Below, piece after piece: positions 32,970 to 41,510 of a stretch of DNA of 64,000 nucleotides (position 1 is its first letter; each line of letters starts with the position of its first letter). Source of the stretch: Ulvibacter litoralis (GTDB lineage: Bacteria > Bacteroidota > Bacteroidia > Flavobacteriales > Flavobacteriaceae); the NCBI RefSeq assembly GCF_900102055.1, contig NZ_FNBA01000001.1:517085-581084 (forward strand). Direction: 5' to 3'. Both the position numbers and the translations under genes were made by a program. The notes under the pieces were generated by a model, which searched no databases, was not told where the DNA came from, and worked only from the letters and a program-made list of their open reading frames with translations.

Positions 32970-33296
32970 CTACAACTCCTTCATCGGATCCCAAAAAAGG
33001 GTGTCAAAATTTTGAACTTTATTTTCTACTACCGCTACACCTTCACTTTCCAACAGTTGCTGCATCAGGTTGGTTCCTTCAAAATGATGTTTTCCGCTTA
33101 ACAATCCGATTCGGTTTACCACTCGGTGTGCAGGTACATTTTTAGCACTAGAGGCGTTCATTGCCCAACCTACCATTCGGGCGCTTCCTGCCGCTCCCAA
33201 ATACTTTGCAATGGCTCCGTAAGACGTTACCCTGCCAAACGGGATTAATCGTGCAACTTCATAAACTTTATCGAAAAAACCTTCAGAAGTTGCCAT
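32970..33296 (-). CDS. Alkyltransferase-like DNA repair protein (MGMT family, no acceptor Cys)
   Basis: A 108-residue protein with the MGMT DNA-binding fold: RLIPFGRVTSYGAIAKYLG and SARMVGWAMN. The acceptor motif PCHR of O6-methylguanine-DNA methyltransferases reads P55-A56-H57-R58, so the alkyl-accepting Cys is replaced by Ala. This makes it an alkyltransferase-like protein, which binds O6-alkylguanine without repairing it directly and, in characterised members, flags the lesion for nucleotide excision repair. It overlaps the LysE-family gene by one base. Confidence 0.88.
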   Translation of the reverse strand: MATSEGFFDKVYEVARLIPFGRVTSYGAIAKYLGAAGSARMVGWAMNASSAKNVPAHRVVNRIGLLSGKHHFEGTNLMQQLLESEGVAVVENKVQNFDTLFWDPMKEL

Positions 33297-33922
33297 TATA
33301 CCTCTTTAATCACTTTTAAGAATGTAATAATTGTAATAGCTCCTGTAATAATACCAATAACGTAGTTCATATTCACCTTCAGCTTTACACTGTCTTTTTT
33401 ACGTTTAAAAAACTGAATATACAGTAGCAACATAGCAAACGTTCCGAAGCCAGAAGCGATTACAGCTGCCCATAATTCGGGCAATGCAAATTTAAACCAT
33501 CCAAAGCCAGAAAACGTGATACTTACATATACCCAATACGGAAATGGCAGTAGGTTTAAAATTCCTAAAAGCATTCCGTAGAAAAACCGATTGGTTTTAG
33601 AATACCCTTCTTTTTCAGGAATTTCTCGCCGAGTATCTTTCGCAATAAAAAAAAAGTAGATGGTAATACAGATAAAAATTCCGAGTGCGATTTTTTGTAG
33701 CAAATCGACGACTTCGTGATGCTGATCTAAGTATTTGGCCAACAACAATGCGACTAATGTCTGAATAATTACGGTTGCACAAACACCAAATGAAAATAGA
33801 ACTGCTGCTTTTCTGCCTTCTTTCATGCTAATTTTAGCAGCCGACATATTTAGCAGTCCTGGAGGAACCACACCCAAAAATGCCGCAAAAAAACCAACAA
33901 TAAAGTTTAAAAGTATAGACAT
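33296..33922 (-). CDS. LysE family translocator
   Basis: A 208-residue inner-membrane protein with six predicted transmembrane segments, beginning ILLNFIVGFFAAFLGVVPPG; the GVVPPG loop matches the LysE/RhtB signature region. Members export amino acids or other small molecules; the substrate is unknown. It is translationally coupled to the alkyltransferase-like gene downstream (one-base overlap), a pairing with no obvious functional logic. Confidence 0.8.
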   Translation of the reverse strand: MSILLNFIVGFFAAFLGVVPPGLLNMSAAKISMKEGRKAAVLFSFGVCATVIIQTLVALLLAKYLDQHHEVVDLLQKIALGIFICITIYFFFIAKDTRREIPEKEGYSKTNRFFYGMLLGILNLLPFPYWVYVSITFSGFGWFKFALPELWAAVIASGFGTFAMLLLYIQFFKRKKDSVKLKVNMNYVIGIITGAITIITFLKVIKEV

Positions 33923-33957
33923 TTAGGGTTTGTTTGTATTGTGAATATAACCATTTT

Positions 33958-34638
33958 TTACGCGTGACGAAACTTAAATTTTATATAGGTAATTTTTTTA
34001 TTCACTTCTAAATACTGACTTTCATAAAAAGTTTGGATTCCTATTACATCTGCTGGAGAATGGTCATTTCCATACACATCATGATGTGCATATTCAATCG
34101 TTTCTTCCAAACCGTGCAACAAACCTAGCGTGTAACCGTGCATAAATTCGCTATCCGTTTTTAAATGTACAATACCATCTTTTTGCAACACTTTCTTGTA
34201 TTTATCAAGAAATTCTTTGTTGGTTAGCCTGTGTTTGGTGCGCTTGTATTTAATTTGCGGATCTGGAAATGTAATCCAGATTTCGGACACTTCATTTTCA
34301 GCAAAAAGCAAATCGATAAGTTCTATTTGCGTTCGCATAAAACCAACATTGTCCATCCCTTCTTCTAGCGCCGTTTTAGCACCACGCCAGAAACGTGCGC
34401 CTTTGATGTCGATTCCAAGAAAGTTTTTTTCAGGATGTGCTTTGGCAAGATTTACCGAATACTCTCCTTTTCCACATCCTAACTCTAACACAATGGGGTT
34501 GTCGTTTTTAAAGAAATTTTTACCCCAATTTCCTTTTAACTGCAAGGTGTCGTTTTCGGCTTCTTCGCGCGTTGGCTGAATTACATTTTTAAATGTTTCA
34601 TTCTCTTTAAAGCGCTTTAATTTGTTTTTACTTCCCAC
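33958..34638 (-). CDS. trmB: tRNA (guanine-N7)-methyltransferase
   Basis: A 226-residue class I SAM methyltransferase. Motif I is LELGCGKGEYSVNLAK; the TrmB-specific IWITFPDPQIKYKRTKHRLT supplies the catalytic Asp and tRNA contacts. It makes m7G46 in tRNA variable loops. Length and motifs fit the family throughout. It is divergent from the glycosyltransferase gene and downstream of no obvious partner. Confidence 0.94.
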   Translation of the reverse strand: MGSKNKLKRFKENETFKNVIQPTREEAENDTLQLKGNWGKNFFKNDNPIVLELGCGKGEYSVNLAKAHPEKNFLGIDIKGARFWRGAKTALEEGMDNVGFMRTQIELIDLLFAENEVSEIWITFPDPQIKYKRTKHRLTNKEFLDKYKKVLQKDGIVHLKTDSEFMHGYTLGLLHGLEETIEYAHHDVYGNDHSPADVIGIQTFYESQYLEVNKKITYIKFKFRHA

Positions 34639-34734
34639 AAACTTAATTTTTTGGTAAAACTAAGGAAATATTATGTGCCTTGTATTATTCGTACTTTTGT
34701 TTTATCATAAAGTGTTAACACATAGAAGAAAAAA

Positions 34735-35802
34735 TTGAGCAAAAAAACCATATTGGTAGCTCCATTACACTGGGGGCTTGGCCACGCAACACGTTGCATT
34801 CCGATTGTACAGGAACTTCTAAAAAATAATTTCAATGTTTTATTGGCTTCAGATGGAGCTGCATTGTTATTGCTTCAGAAAGAATTTCCGCAGTTACCTT
34901 CTATAGCGCTTCCACCGTATAATATCGTGTACCCCAAAAAAGGTAAAAACTTTAAATGGAAGTTACTTCAGAAGCTTCCACATATTCAGAAAACAATTAT
35001 TTCAGAAAAAAAATTAATTAAAACCCTAGTTGCTGAAGGAAAAATTGACGGAATTATTAGCGATAACAGACTGGGTGTTTTTAACAAAAATGTGCCTTCC
35101 GTTTTTGTTACACATCAATTGAATGTGCTTACCGGAAACACAACCTACGTTACCAGTAAAATGCATCAAAAGATTATCAAAAAATTTGATGAGTGTTGGG
35201 TGCCAGACGTGGAAGCTCCTATTAATTTAAGTGGAAAGCTCGGACATATTAAAAATGCAGATTTCCCTATTAAGTATATTGGCGCATTGAGTAGGCTTCA
35301 GAAAAAAGAAGCACCTAAAAAGTATGATATTTTAGCGGTATTGTCGGGTCCAGAACCTCAACGAACCTTATTGGAAGAGAAGCTACTCGAAGCATTTAAA
35401 GGAACCGACAAAAGTGTGTTATTGGTTCAGGGCTTGGTTAGTATGAATCAAAAATCCTATGTTTTAGACGGAATTAGTATCACTAATTTCATGCAAACGG
35501 AGCAGTTAGAAGAAGCGATTAACCAAAGTGAAATTGTTATTTCTCGTTCTGGATACACCACGCTTTTAGACTTAGCCGCCTTGGAGAAAAAAGCGTTTTT
35601 TATACCAACTCCAGGTCAGTATGAACAAAAATATTTAGCAAAACGTCTTAAATCATTAGGAATTGTCCCGAGTTGTAAACAAGATAAATTCACTTTAGAA
35701 AAGCTACATAAAATCCCTCTTTACAAGGGACTAACAGCCTTTGGTATGGAAACTAATTTTAAAGAATTATTTGGACTTTTCGAGCGTGAACGAAAACTCT
35801 GA
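34735..35802 (+). CDS. MurG-like glycosyltransferase family protein
   Basis: A 355-residue GT-B-fold protein. It opens with ILVAPLHWGLGHATRCIPIV (glycine loop of the N-domain), and the C-domain has ISRSGYTTLLDLAALEKKAF and PTPGQYEQKYLA, which resemble the UDP-sugar site and (D/E)Q motif of MurG-type enzymes. The start is TTG (34735); no ATG nearby gives a complete N-domain. The acceptor is unknown and it is not in a visible envelope cluster. Its 3' end overlaps the convergent kinase gene by 36 bases. Confidence 0.8.
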   Translation: MSKKTILVAPLHWGLGHATRCIPIVQELLKNNFNVLLASDGAALLLLQKEFPQLPSIALPPYNIVYPKKGKNFKWKLLQKLPHIQKTIISEKKLIKTLVAEGKIDGIISDNRLGVFNKNVPSVFVTHQLNVLTGNTTYVTSKMHQKIIKKFDECWVPDVEAPINLSGKLGHIKNADFPIKYIGALSRLQKKEAPKKYDILAVLSGPEPQRTLLEEKLLEAFKGTDKSVLLVQGLVSMNQKSYVLDGISITNFMQTEQLEEAINQSEIVISRSGYTTLLDLAALEKKAFFIPTPGQYEQKYLAKRLKSLGIVPSCKQDKFTLEKLHKIPLYKGLTAFGMETNFKELFGLFERERKL

Positions 35803-36810
35803 TCCCACGCCTATCTCACTTTCGACATAGATTTTTTCGTTGTGTCCTTCAACAATATGTTTTACAATGGCAAGTCCTAAACCACTCCCTCCTTCTTTTC
35901 GAGAGCCACTTTTATCTACGCGGTAAAAACGTTCAAAAATTCGTTGAATATTTTTCTTCTCAATACCTTCTCCATTATCGGTAACGCGAACGATTACTTT
36001 ATTTTTAATTAAGTGTTCTATACTAATTTCGGTGGTTCCGTCTGGCTTTCCGTATTTAATAGAATTAACGACCAAATTGGTAAGCACCTGCTGAATTCGT
36101 TCTCTATCGGCATTTACAAAAATGCTTTCCTTATAGTCAGTATCGAACGTGAGGGTAATATTTTTTCTAGCGGCTTTCATCTCTAACAAATCAAACACGT
36201 TTTGCACCAATTTTACAATATTAAAATCTTCTTGATACAATTGTAATCCTCCCACTTCCAATTGGGTAATCATATCTAAATCTTTCACGATATAGATAAG
36301 ACGCTCTACCCCTTTATTCGCTCTTTTTAGGTATTTTTTTCGAACTTTCTTGTCTTTTAAAGCTCCGTCCAAAAGCGTTAAAATATACCCTTGTACTGTA
36401 AACAATGGAGTTTTAAGTTCGTGAGAGACATTTCCTATAAATTCTTTACGGTAATTCTCTCGAATTTTAAGGGTTTCAATTTCTAGCTTTTTGTCTTGTG
36501 CAAATCGTTCTACATCTCTTGTTAGCGTTTTAATATCGGTTGTGATTTGTTTTTTACTGAAATCTTTCGCCTCCAGTAACGTAATATCATCGTATATTTT
36601 TTTAATTCGCTTGTAGATAAACCGTTCTACTCGATACTGAATAATTAAAAAAGAAGAGATATAACAAATAAATATGAAGGAGATTAAAAACCAAAAATTA
36701 AGCCCTTCGGAAACATAAAAAAAAACACTCATTACGAGTGTTAAAAAAAGGGTGATATACGAAGATGTATATGCCGCAAATCGGTATGTATTTCTAAATT
36801 CACTCGCCAT
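35767..36810 (-). CDS. Sensor histidine kinase (PhoR-like)
   Basis: A 347-residue kinase with two transmembrane segments near 13-32 and 38-58, a short linker with no large sensor domain, the H-box with His130 (GNVSHELKTPLFTV), and an HATPase domain with NSIKYGKPDG, VTDNGEGIEK and GGSGLGLAIVKHI. Arrangement and length resemble PhoR-type kinases of Bacteroidota. It is one base from its response regulator, so the two are coupled. The last 12 codons overlap the glycosyltransferase gene convergently. Confidence 0.92.
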   Translation of the reverse strand: MASEFRNTYRFAAYTSSYITLFLTLVMSVFFYVSEGLNFWFLISFIFICYISSFLIIQYRVERFIYKRIKKIYDDITLLEAKDFSKKQITTDIKTLTRDVERFAQDKKLEIETLKIRENYRKEFIGNVSHELKTPLFTVQGYILTLLDGALKDKKVRKKYLKRANKGVERLIYIVKDLDMITQLEVGGLQLYQEDFNIVKLVQNVFDLLEMKAARKNITLTFDTDYKESIFVNADRERIQQVLTNLVVNSIKYGKPDGTTEISIEHLIKNKVIVRVTDNGEGIEKKNIQRIFERFYRVDKSGSRKEGGSGLGLAIVKHIVEGHNEKIYVESEIGVGSEFSFTLEKSK

Positions 36811-37493
36811 TACACTACAAACTTATACCCAACTCCTTTAATGGTTTTAAACTTTTCATCGCCTATTTTTTCACGTAACTTACGAATGTGCACATCGATG
36901 GTTCTACCACCTACAATTACCTCATTTCCCCAAACACGATCTAAAATATCTTCACGTTTAAAAACTTTACCTGGCTTTGAAGCTAGAAGTGATAGCAATT
37001 CAAATTCTTTTCTAGGTAGAACAAGTTCTTTGCCTGAAATTGAAATTTTATACTCTTCTCTATTAATTATTAAGTTTCCTAAATTAATAGTGCTTTCTTC
37101 TTCTGCGTTTTGCTTAAAGCGACGTAACAATGCTTTTACCTTACTCACCAAAACTTTTGGCTTAATAGGTTTCGTAATATAATCGTCGGCACCTGCATCA
37201 AAACCTGCAACTTGAGAATAATCTTCTCCTCTTGCGGTTAAAAATGTAATAATTGTTTCGGACAGCTCTGGAATTTTTCTAATTTTTTCGCAGGCTTCAA
37301 TCCCATCCATCTCTGGCATCATTACGTCTAAAATGATAAGATGTGGTTGGTGTTTTTTTGCCGCACTCACCGCTTTAACACCATTGTTTGCAGTAAACAC
37401 TTCATACCCTTCCGAAGAAAGATTATACCCTACAATTTCTAAGATATCTGGCTCATCATCAACCAAAAGGATTCTTATGTCTTTCTTTTTCAT
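36810..37493 (-). CDS. OmpR/PhoB-family response regulator
   Basis: A 227-residue regulator. Receiver: D12/D13 (LLVDDEPDIL), phospho-acceptor D56 (LIILDVMMPEMDG), K in YITKPIKPK. DNA-binding winged helix: LPRKEFELLSLLASKPGKVF and GRTIDVHIRKLREKIGDEKF. Sequence and pairing with a two-TM PhoR-like kinase suggest a phosphate-type regulator, but no pho-box or phosphate gene is visible to confirm it. Autoregulation is likely but no repeat stands out upstream. Confidence 0.93.
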   Translation of the reverse strand: MKKKDIRILLVDDEPDILEIVGYNLSSEGYEVFTANNGVKAVSAAKKHQPHLIILDVMMPEMDGIEACEKIRKIPELSETIITFLTARGEDYSQVAGFDAGADDYITKPIKPKVLVSKVKALLRRFKQNAEEESTINLGNLIINREEYKISISGKELVLPRKEFELLSLLASKPGKVFKREDILDRVWGNEVIVGGRTIDVHIRKLREKIGDEKFKTIKGVGYKFVV

Positions 37494-37680
37494 GTCTAAA
37501 ATTTCATTTTTACGTTATAAATATAGTGTTAAATACGGTTTACACACAGTTTCAAAAACAATTAATAACGTTTACGTAACATGGTTTCGCCTCTATCAAG
37601 CTCTTAAAACAGGCTATGTTATTTTATCGTTAAACTAATTGAAAGATCATTTTTAAGAGTGTGAGAGACTTGATTTTATG

Positions 37681-37688
37681 TATCTTTG
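37681..37688 (+). promoter_or_regulatory. Putative -7 box before the T9SS-secreted protein gene
   Basis: TATCTTTG is a perfect TAnnTTTG match 27 bases before the start codon. No TTG is seen at the usual distance upstream. Confidence 0.5.
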
Positions 37689-37714
37689 CGCCATAATTTT
37701 AAACAAATAATTTG

Positions 37715-38704
37715 ATGAAAAAAATTACTTTTTTAGCTGCTCTTTTAATGAGTGGTGTTTCTTTTGCTCAAATCGTCGCTTCAACAAGTTTCCAAGAGGA
37801 AGTTATAACTGCTGGAGTTAATGACGCAAAATATTTCGATTTAGGTGACGCAAACGTTGCTCACGATTTAGTAAACAACCCGCTTCAAACACCTCTTAAC
37901 CAAAATGGTGTTGTAGAATTAGGTGTTGATGCTCGTTATGAACCGTATGACACTCCAGATGTTGGTTTAACAGATGGTGATTTTATTGGCATCACAAGCT
38001 TTACTCCTTCTGCAGATGTAGGATATACAGATGGTGACCAAGGATACCAAATTACAGATGTAGATGGTAACTTTATTTTAGAATTTGCTACTGTAGATTT
38101 AACAGGTGTTACTGGTGCAACAGTTTCTATTGATTACCTTTTTGGAATTAATAGCAACCCATTAAACGGAAACTTTGAAGGTGATGGTACTGAAAACGCT
38201 TCTTCTTCTGACAGATTCCGTATCTACGTAAAAGACCTTACAAACAATACTGAAATCGACATTGTTGATTCTACTGGAAGCGATATCGACGATTTAGTGC
38301 CTTTTGATGCTACTTCTGGCGAATACCAATTAGAGTGGATCACTGGAACTGCTGCTTTAACAACTGGATCTACAGTACAATTAGTAGTTGAAGCTAGATG
38401 TAACGCTGGTGGTGAAGCATTTTTCTTAGACAACGTTATTTTCGACGGAATCTTAGGAACAAATGATCTTCAAAACGACCAATTTGCAATCTACCCGAAC
38501 CCAGCAACAAAAGGATTTGTAAACATCTCTTCTACTGTTGCAGGTGCAAAACAAGTAGCTGTATACGATGTTCTTGGAAAAGAAGTAATCAACACTACAA
38601 TTGCAAACGACAGATTAAACATTGCTGACCTTAACAGCGGAATCTACATTGTTAAGATTGTACAAGGAACTGCTTCTATTACTAAAAAATTAGTAGTAAA
38701 CTAA
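37715..38704 (+). CDS. T9SS-secreted protein with C-terminal sorting domain
   Basis: A 329-residue secreted protein: signal peptide (MKKITFLAALLMSGVSFAQ), a beta-rich body of about 220 residues, then a type A type-IX-secretion sorting domain (QFAIYPNPATKGFVNISS, VAVYDVLGKEV, LNSGIYIVKIV, ending TKKLVVN). The body has no family I recognise; lectin- or carbohydrate-binding-like beta sandwiches are common in this position. The start is ATG 37715; a TTG just before is in frame but unlikely. It has its own promoter box and terminator. Confidence 0.9.
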   Translation: MKKITFLAALLMSGVSFAQIVASTSFQEEVITAGVNDAKYFDLGDANVAHDLVNNPLQTPLNQNGVVELGVDARYEPYDTPDVGLTDGDFIGITSFTPSADVGYTDGDQGYQITDVDGNFILEFATVDLTGVTGATVSIDYLFGINSNPLNGNFEGDGTENASSSDRFRIYVKDLTNNTEIDIVDSTGSDIDDLVPFDATSGEYQLEWITGTAALTTGSTVQLVVEARCNAGGEAFFLDNVIFDGILGTNDLQNDQFAIYPNPATKGFVNISSTVAGAKQVAVYDVLGKEVINTTIANDRLNIADLNSGIYIVKIVQGTASITKKLVVN

Positions 38705-38725
38705 TTTAGCACTCCTTTAAAATTT

Positions 38726-38757
38726 AAAAGCTTCTGTTTTTGCAGAAGCTTTTTTTT
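38726..38757 (+). terminator. Terminator after the T9SS-secreted protein gene
   Basis: AAAAGCTTCTG and CAGAAGCTTTT form an 11-bp stem with a 6-base loop, then a run of T's. Confidence 0.88.
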
Positions 38758-38796
38758 ATTCCCTATTTTTGAATAGATTTTTTCTGAAACAACCAC

Positions 38797-39771
38797 ATGC
38801 TGGAAAAAGATATTTTTACCATTACTTCTTCTGAAGATTTTGAGATACAAACCCTCAAGGTTTTTCAATATCAATACAAGAACATCGCTGTTTACAGACA
38901 ATTTTGCGACTTATTGAACGTACACCCTTCCGAAGTAAAAACCGTCACAGACATTCCATTTTTACCCATTCAGTTTTTTAAAAGTCATTCTATTATTGCC
39001 GAAGGTTTGTCCCCAAAAACAACCTTTACAAGTAGCGGGACCACAGGCGCTATTACAAGCAAGCATTTGGTGGCCAATGTAGATCTTTACGAAAAAAGTT
39101 TTACAGAAGGCTTTTTAAGAACTTACGGAAACCCTTCCGAATATACCATCTTGGCATTGCTTCCGTCCTACCTTGAACGCGATGGTTCTTCACTAATATA
39201 CATGGTGGCAGACCTAATAAAAAAAAGTGACAATCCGCACAGTGGCTTCTACCTCAACGACACCGATGCACTCATTGAAAAATTAACGGAACTCGAAAAA
39301 AACAATCAAAAAACAATTTTGTTAGGTGTTTCCTATGCCTTACTGGATTTGATTGAAAAACAAACCTTTCAGCTTAAAAACACCCTCATCATGGAAACGG
39401 GCGGCATGAAAGGAAAACGAAAAGAACTCATTAAATACGAACTTCACGATTTGTTAAAAATTGGGTTTGGCGTTTCAGAAATTCACAGTGAATACGGAAT
39501 GACAGAACTGCTCTCACAAGCCTATTCCAAAGGAAATGGTGTTTTTACTTGTCCGCCCTGGATGAAGATCTATACCCGCGACACCGAAGACGCACTGTCT
39601 TACACTCAAGGTAACACAGGCGGTATTAATGTGGTGGATTTAGCAAACCTGTATTCTTGCGCGTTTATTGCCACCCAAGATTTAGGGAAATGCTACGACG
39701 ATGGCAGTTTCGAAATTATTGGTAGATTTGATGCTAGCGACATTCGTGGCTGCAACTTAATGGTGCTTTAA
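38797..39771 (+). CDS. LuxE/PaaK-like acyl-activating protein
   Basis: A 324-residue protein of the ANL adenylate-forming superfamily, closest in layout to LuxE acyl-protein synthetases. Seen motifs: FTSSGTTGAITSKH (SSGTTG at 79-84, phosphate loop), IMETGGMKGKRKEL and SEYGMTELLSQAY (the YGMTE motif). Length is short, without the full C-terminal cap of acyl-CoA synthetases. It may activate a fatty or aromatic acid as an acyl-adenylate; the substrate is unknown. The next gene starts directly after it, with a one-base overlap. Confidence 0.8.
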   Translation: MLEKDIFTITSSEDFEIQTLKVFQYQYKNIAVYRQFCDLLNVHPSEVKTVTDIPFLPIQFFKSHSIIAEGLSPKTTFTSSGTTGAITSKHLVANVDLYEKSFTEGFLRTYGNPSEYTILALLPSYLERDGSSLIYMVADLIKKSDNPHSGFYLNDTDALIEKLTELEKNNQKTILLGVSYALLDLIEKQTFQLKNTLIMETGGMKGKRKELIKYELHDLLKIGFGVSEIHSEYGMTELLSQAYSKGNGVFTCPPWMKIYTRDTEDALSYTQGNTGGINVVDLANLYSCAFIATQDLGKCYDDGSFEIIGRFDASDIRGCNLMVL

Positions 39772-40808
39772 TGACGAACAAACCAACTTCAACAAGCGAC
39801 GGTTGTCTGTGGATTTTCATTTCCATAGTGTGCAGCGTTATTGGCTTCGGACTCATAAAAATAACCACCGGACTTTCAGACGGCATTGCGGGTGTTTTTG
39901 CAATTATTGTTTCCATCTTGGTTACCATAAAACTATTAGGAAAACCTTCCGCAAAACTTATTTTTAGACAAGGGGTATTTCTGTTTCTGTTTTTCTTCGG
40001 AATTAAATTTATTGGCGGTATTTTTTTAAATGCATTACAAACCATTCACATAGAAGAACCTCCTAGTCCTTCTGAAGAAATTGTAGCCACACACACTATT
40101 ATCGAAAACAATGATACCATTCCGGTATTTTCAAGTTATAGAACATGGCGCGATAACTTCGGAAACCAATACAACGGAGCACTCACAGTACGTCAACAAG
40201 ATTATCTATCGCTAGAAAATAGTGTTGCTAGATTTCGTCCTCCGGCCACAGGGAATTTTTGGGGAAACTTATATCTATACATGGCTAAAAAAGACACGCC
40301 AAGCTTAGATTTGGTGCTAAATACCTTTAATGAAATTCGGAAAAGCGAAAACCTCAACCAAATGGAATTCGCCGAAATGGTAGTTACTTGCATTCAAGAT
40401 ATTCCGTATTCATTTGTATTTCAAGAAGAATGCTTGCCAGCCAATAACTACGAACGTTCTATTAGAACCGTTTTAGAAGACTGTCCAGATTGCTGTATTG
40501 GAAACAAGCTTTACGGAATTCAAAATCCAGTCTCTTTTCTTCAAAATCTAAAAGGAGACTGTGACACTAGAACCGTTTTAGCCTACGCCATTTTAAGTCA
40601 TTTTAAGTACGATGTAGCCATTGTAAACAGCGACTTTTACAAACACTCTATTATCGGAATCAACCTTCCTGCACGAGGCGCTACGAAGGTTTATAACGGA
40701 AAAAAATACATTCTTTGGGAAACAACGGCCAAATACTATAACGTTGGCGTGCTTCCTAGTAATTTCAACAATGTAAATCATTGGAACGTGGTACTAACTA
40801 GTAAATAA
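39771..40808 (+). CDS. Membrane protein with transglutaminase-like domain
   Basis: A 345-residue protein. Three hydrophobic segments (about 12-34, 40-57, 67-88) anchor it, followed by a soluble region. The soluble part holds a plausible transglutaminase-like triad: C264 (NLKGDCDTRT), H292 (FYKHSIIG) and E317 (LWETTAKY), in the right order and spacing, with the conserved GDC-D/E-TR sequence. It is probably a cysteine peptidase-like or amidase-type domain outside the membrane. It is coupled to the LuxE-like gene by a one-base overlap and lies 7 bases before the DUF350 gene. Function is unknown. Confidence 0.65.
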   Translation: MTNKPTSTSDGCLWIFISIVCSVIGFGLIKITTGLSDGIAGVFAIIVSILVTIKLLGKPSAKLIFRQGVFLFLFFFGIKFIGGIFLNALQTIHIEEPPSPSEEIVATHTIIENNDTIPVFSSYRTWRDNFGNQYNGALTVRQQDYLSLENSVARFRPPATGNFWGNLYLYMAKKDTPSLDLVLNTFNEIRKSENLNQMEFAEMVVTCIQDIPYSFVFQEECLPANNYERSIRTVLEDCPDCCIGNKLYGIQNPVSFLQNLKGDCDTRTVLAYAILSHFKYDVAIVNSDFYKHSIIGINLPARGATKVYNGKKYILWETTAKYYNVGVLPSNFNNVNHWNVVLTSK

Positions 40809-40815
40809 TAATTTT

Positions 40816-41331
40816 ATGAACTCACAACTTTTCACCCTAGCGCTCTTAGAGATAATTCTGTCTATCGGAATTTCTGTGGTCGTTATTTTCATTTCGTACA
40901 TCCTCTTAAAAAAGTTATTTTTCAAGAAAGAAACACTGCAAGGAGACAATCTAGCATTTGTAATTTTCACGTCAGGAATTATGCTATCTATTGGTATTAT
41001 TTTAAGTGAAGTTGTTCCGTCAATCACCAATGTAATCCGACTTTCAGCAACGCAAAACGAAGCCATTAGCATCACTACTATTATTGGATATTCAACCTTG
41101 TATCTTTTTATTGGTTTTGTTTGCGCACTATGTATAAACCTTGCTGTTTTTTTACTATTCTCTCTTCTTACCAAAGGAGTAAATGAGTTTAAAGAGATAC
41201 AACGCAACAATATTGCTGTAGCTATTTTGGTGGCAACCATACTCATTAGCATCACACTTATCGCAAAAGATAGTATTTCGTTATTAATCAGCTCTTTAGT
41301 GCCGTATCCAGAAGTTACAAATTATTTATAA
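40816..41331 (+). CDS. DUF350-like membrane protein
   Basis: A 171-residue integral membrane protein with four predicted transmembrane helices. The segment NLAFVIFTSGIMLSIGIILS matches the repeated pattern of DUF350 (YjfL-like) proteins. The function of the family is unknown, although members occur near glutathionylspermidine-synthase-like genes. It follows the transglutaminase-like gene in one transcript and is followed by a strong bidirectional terminator. Confidence 0.65.
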   Translation: MNSQLFTLALLEIILSIGISVVVIFISYILLKKLFFKKETLQGDNLAFVIFTSGIMLSIGIILSEVVPSITNVIRLSATQNEAISITTIIGYSTLYLFIGFVCALCINLAVFLLFSLLTKGVNEFKEIQRNNIAVAILVATILISITLIAKDSISLLISSLVPYPEVTNYL

Positions 41332-41441
41332 AAACAATGTAAGGTAACTAACAAACCGTCGACTATTACTTCAGTTAAAATATTTAATGGTTTATGAAGA
41401 AGAGGAGTTAAGACTCTTTCATAGTTGGTTGGTTAGTTGAA

Positions 41442-41486
41442 AAAACCCCTAAGTCTACAGTAGATTTAGGGGTTTTATTTAATTTT
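41442..41486. terminator. Bidirectional terminator between the DUF350 gene and tyrS
   Basis: AAAACCCCTAAGTCTA and TAGATTTAGGGGTTTT pair over 16 bases with one G-T pair and a CAG loop; A/T runs flank both sides. It separates convergent genes. Confidence 0.9.
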
Positions 41487-41510
41487 TATTTCTGAAAGCT
41501 TGCGTTTTTA

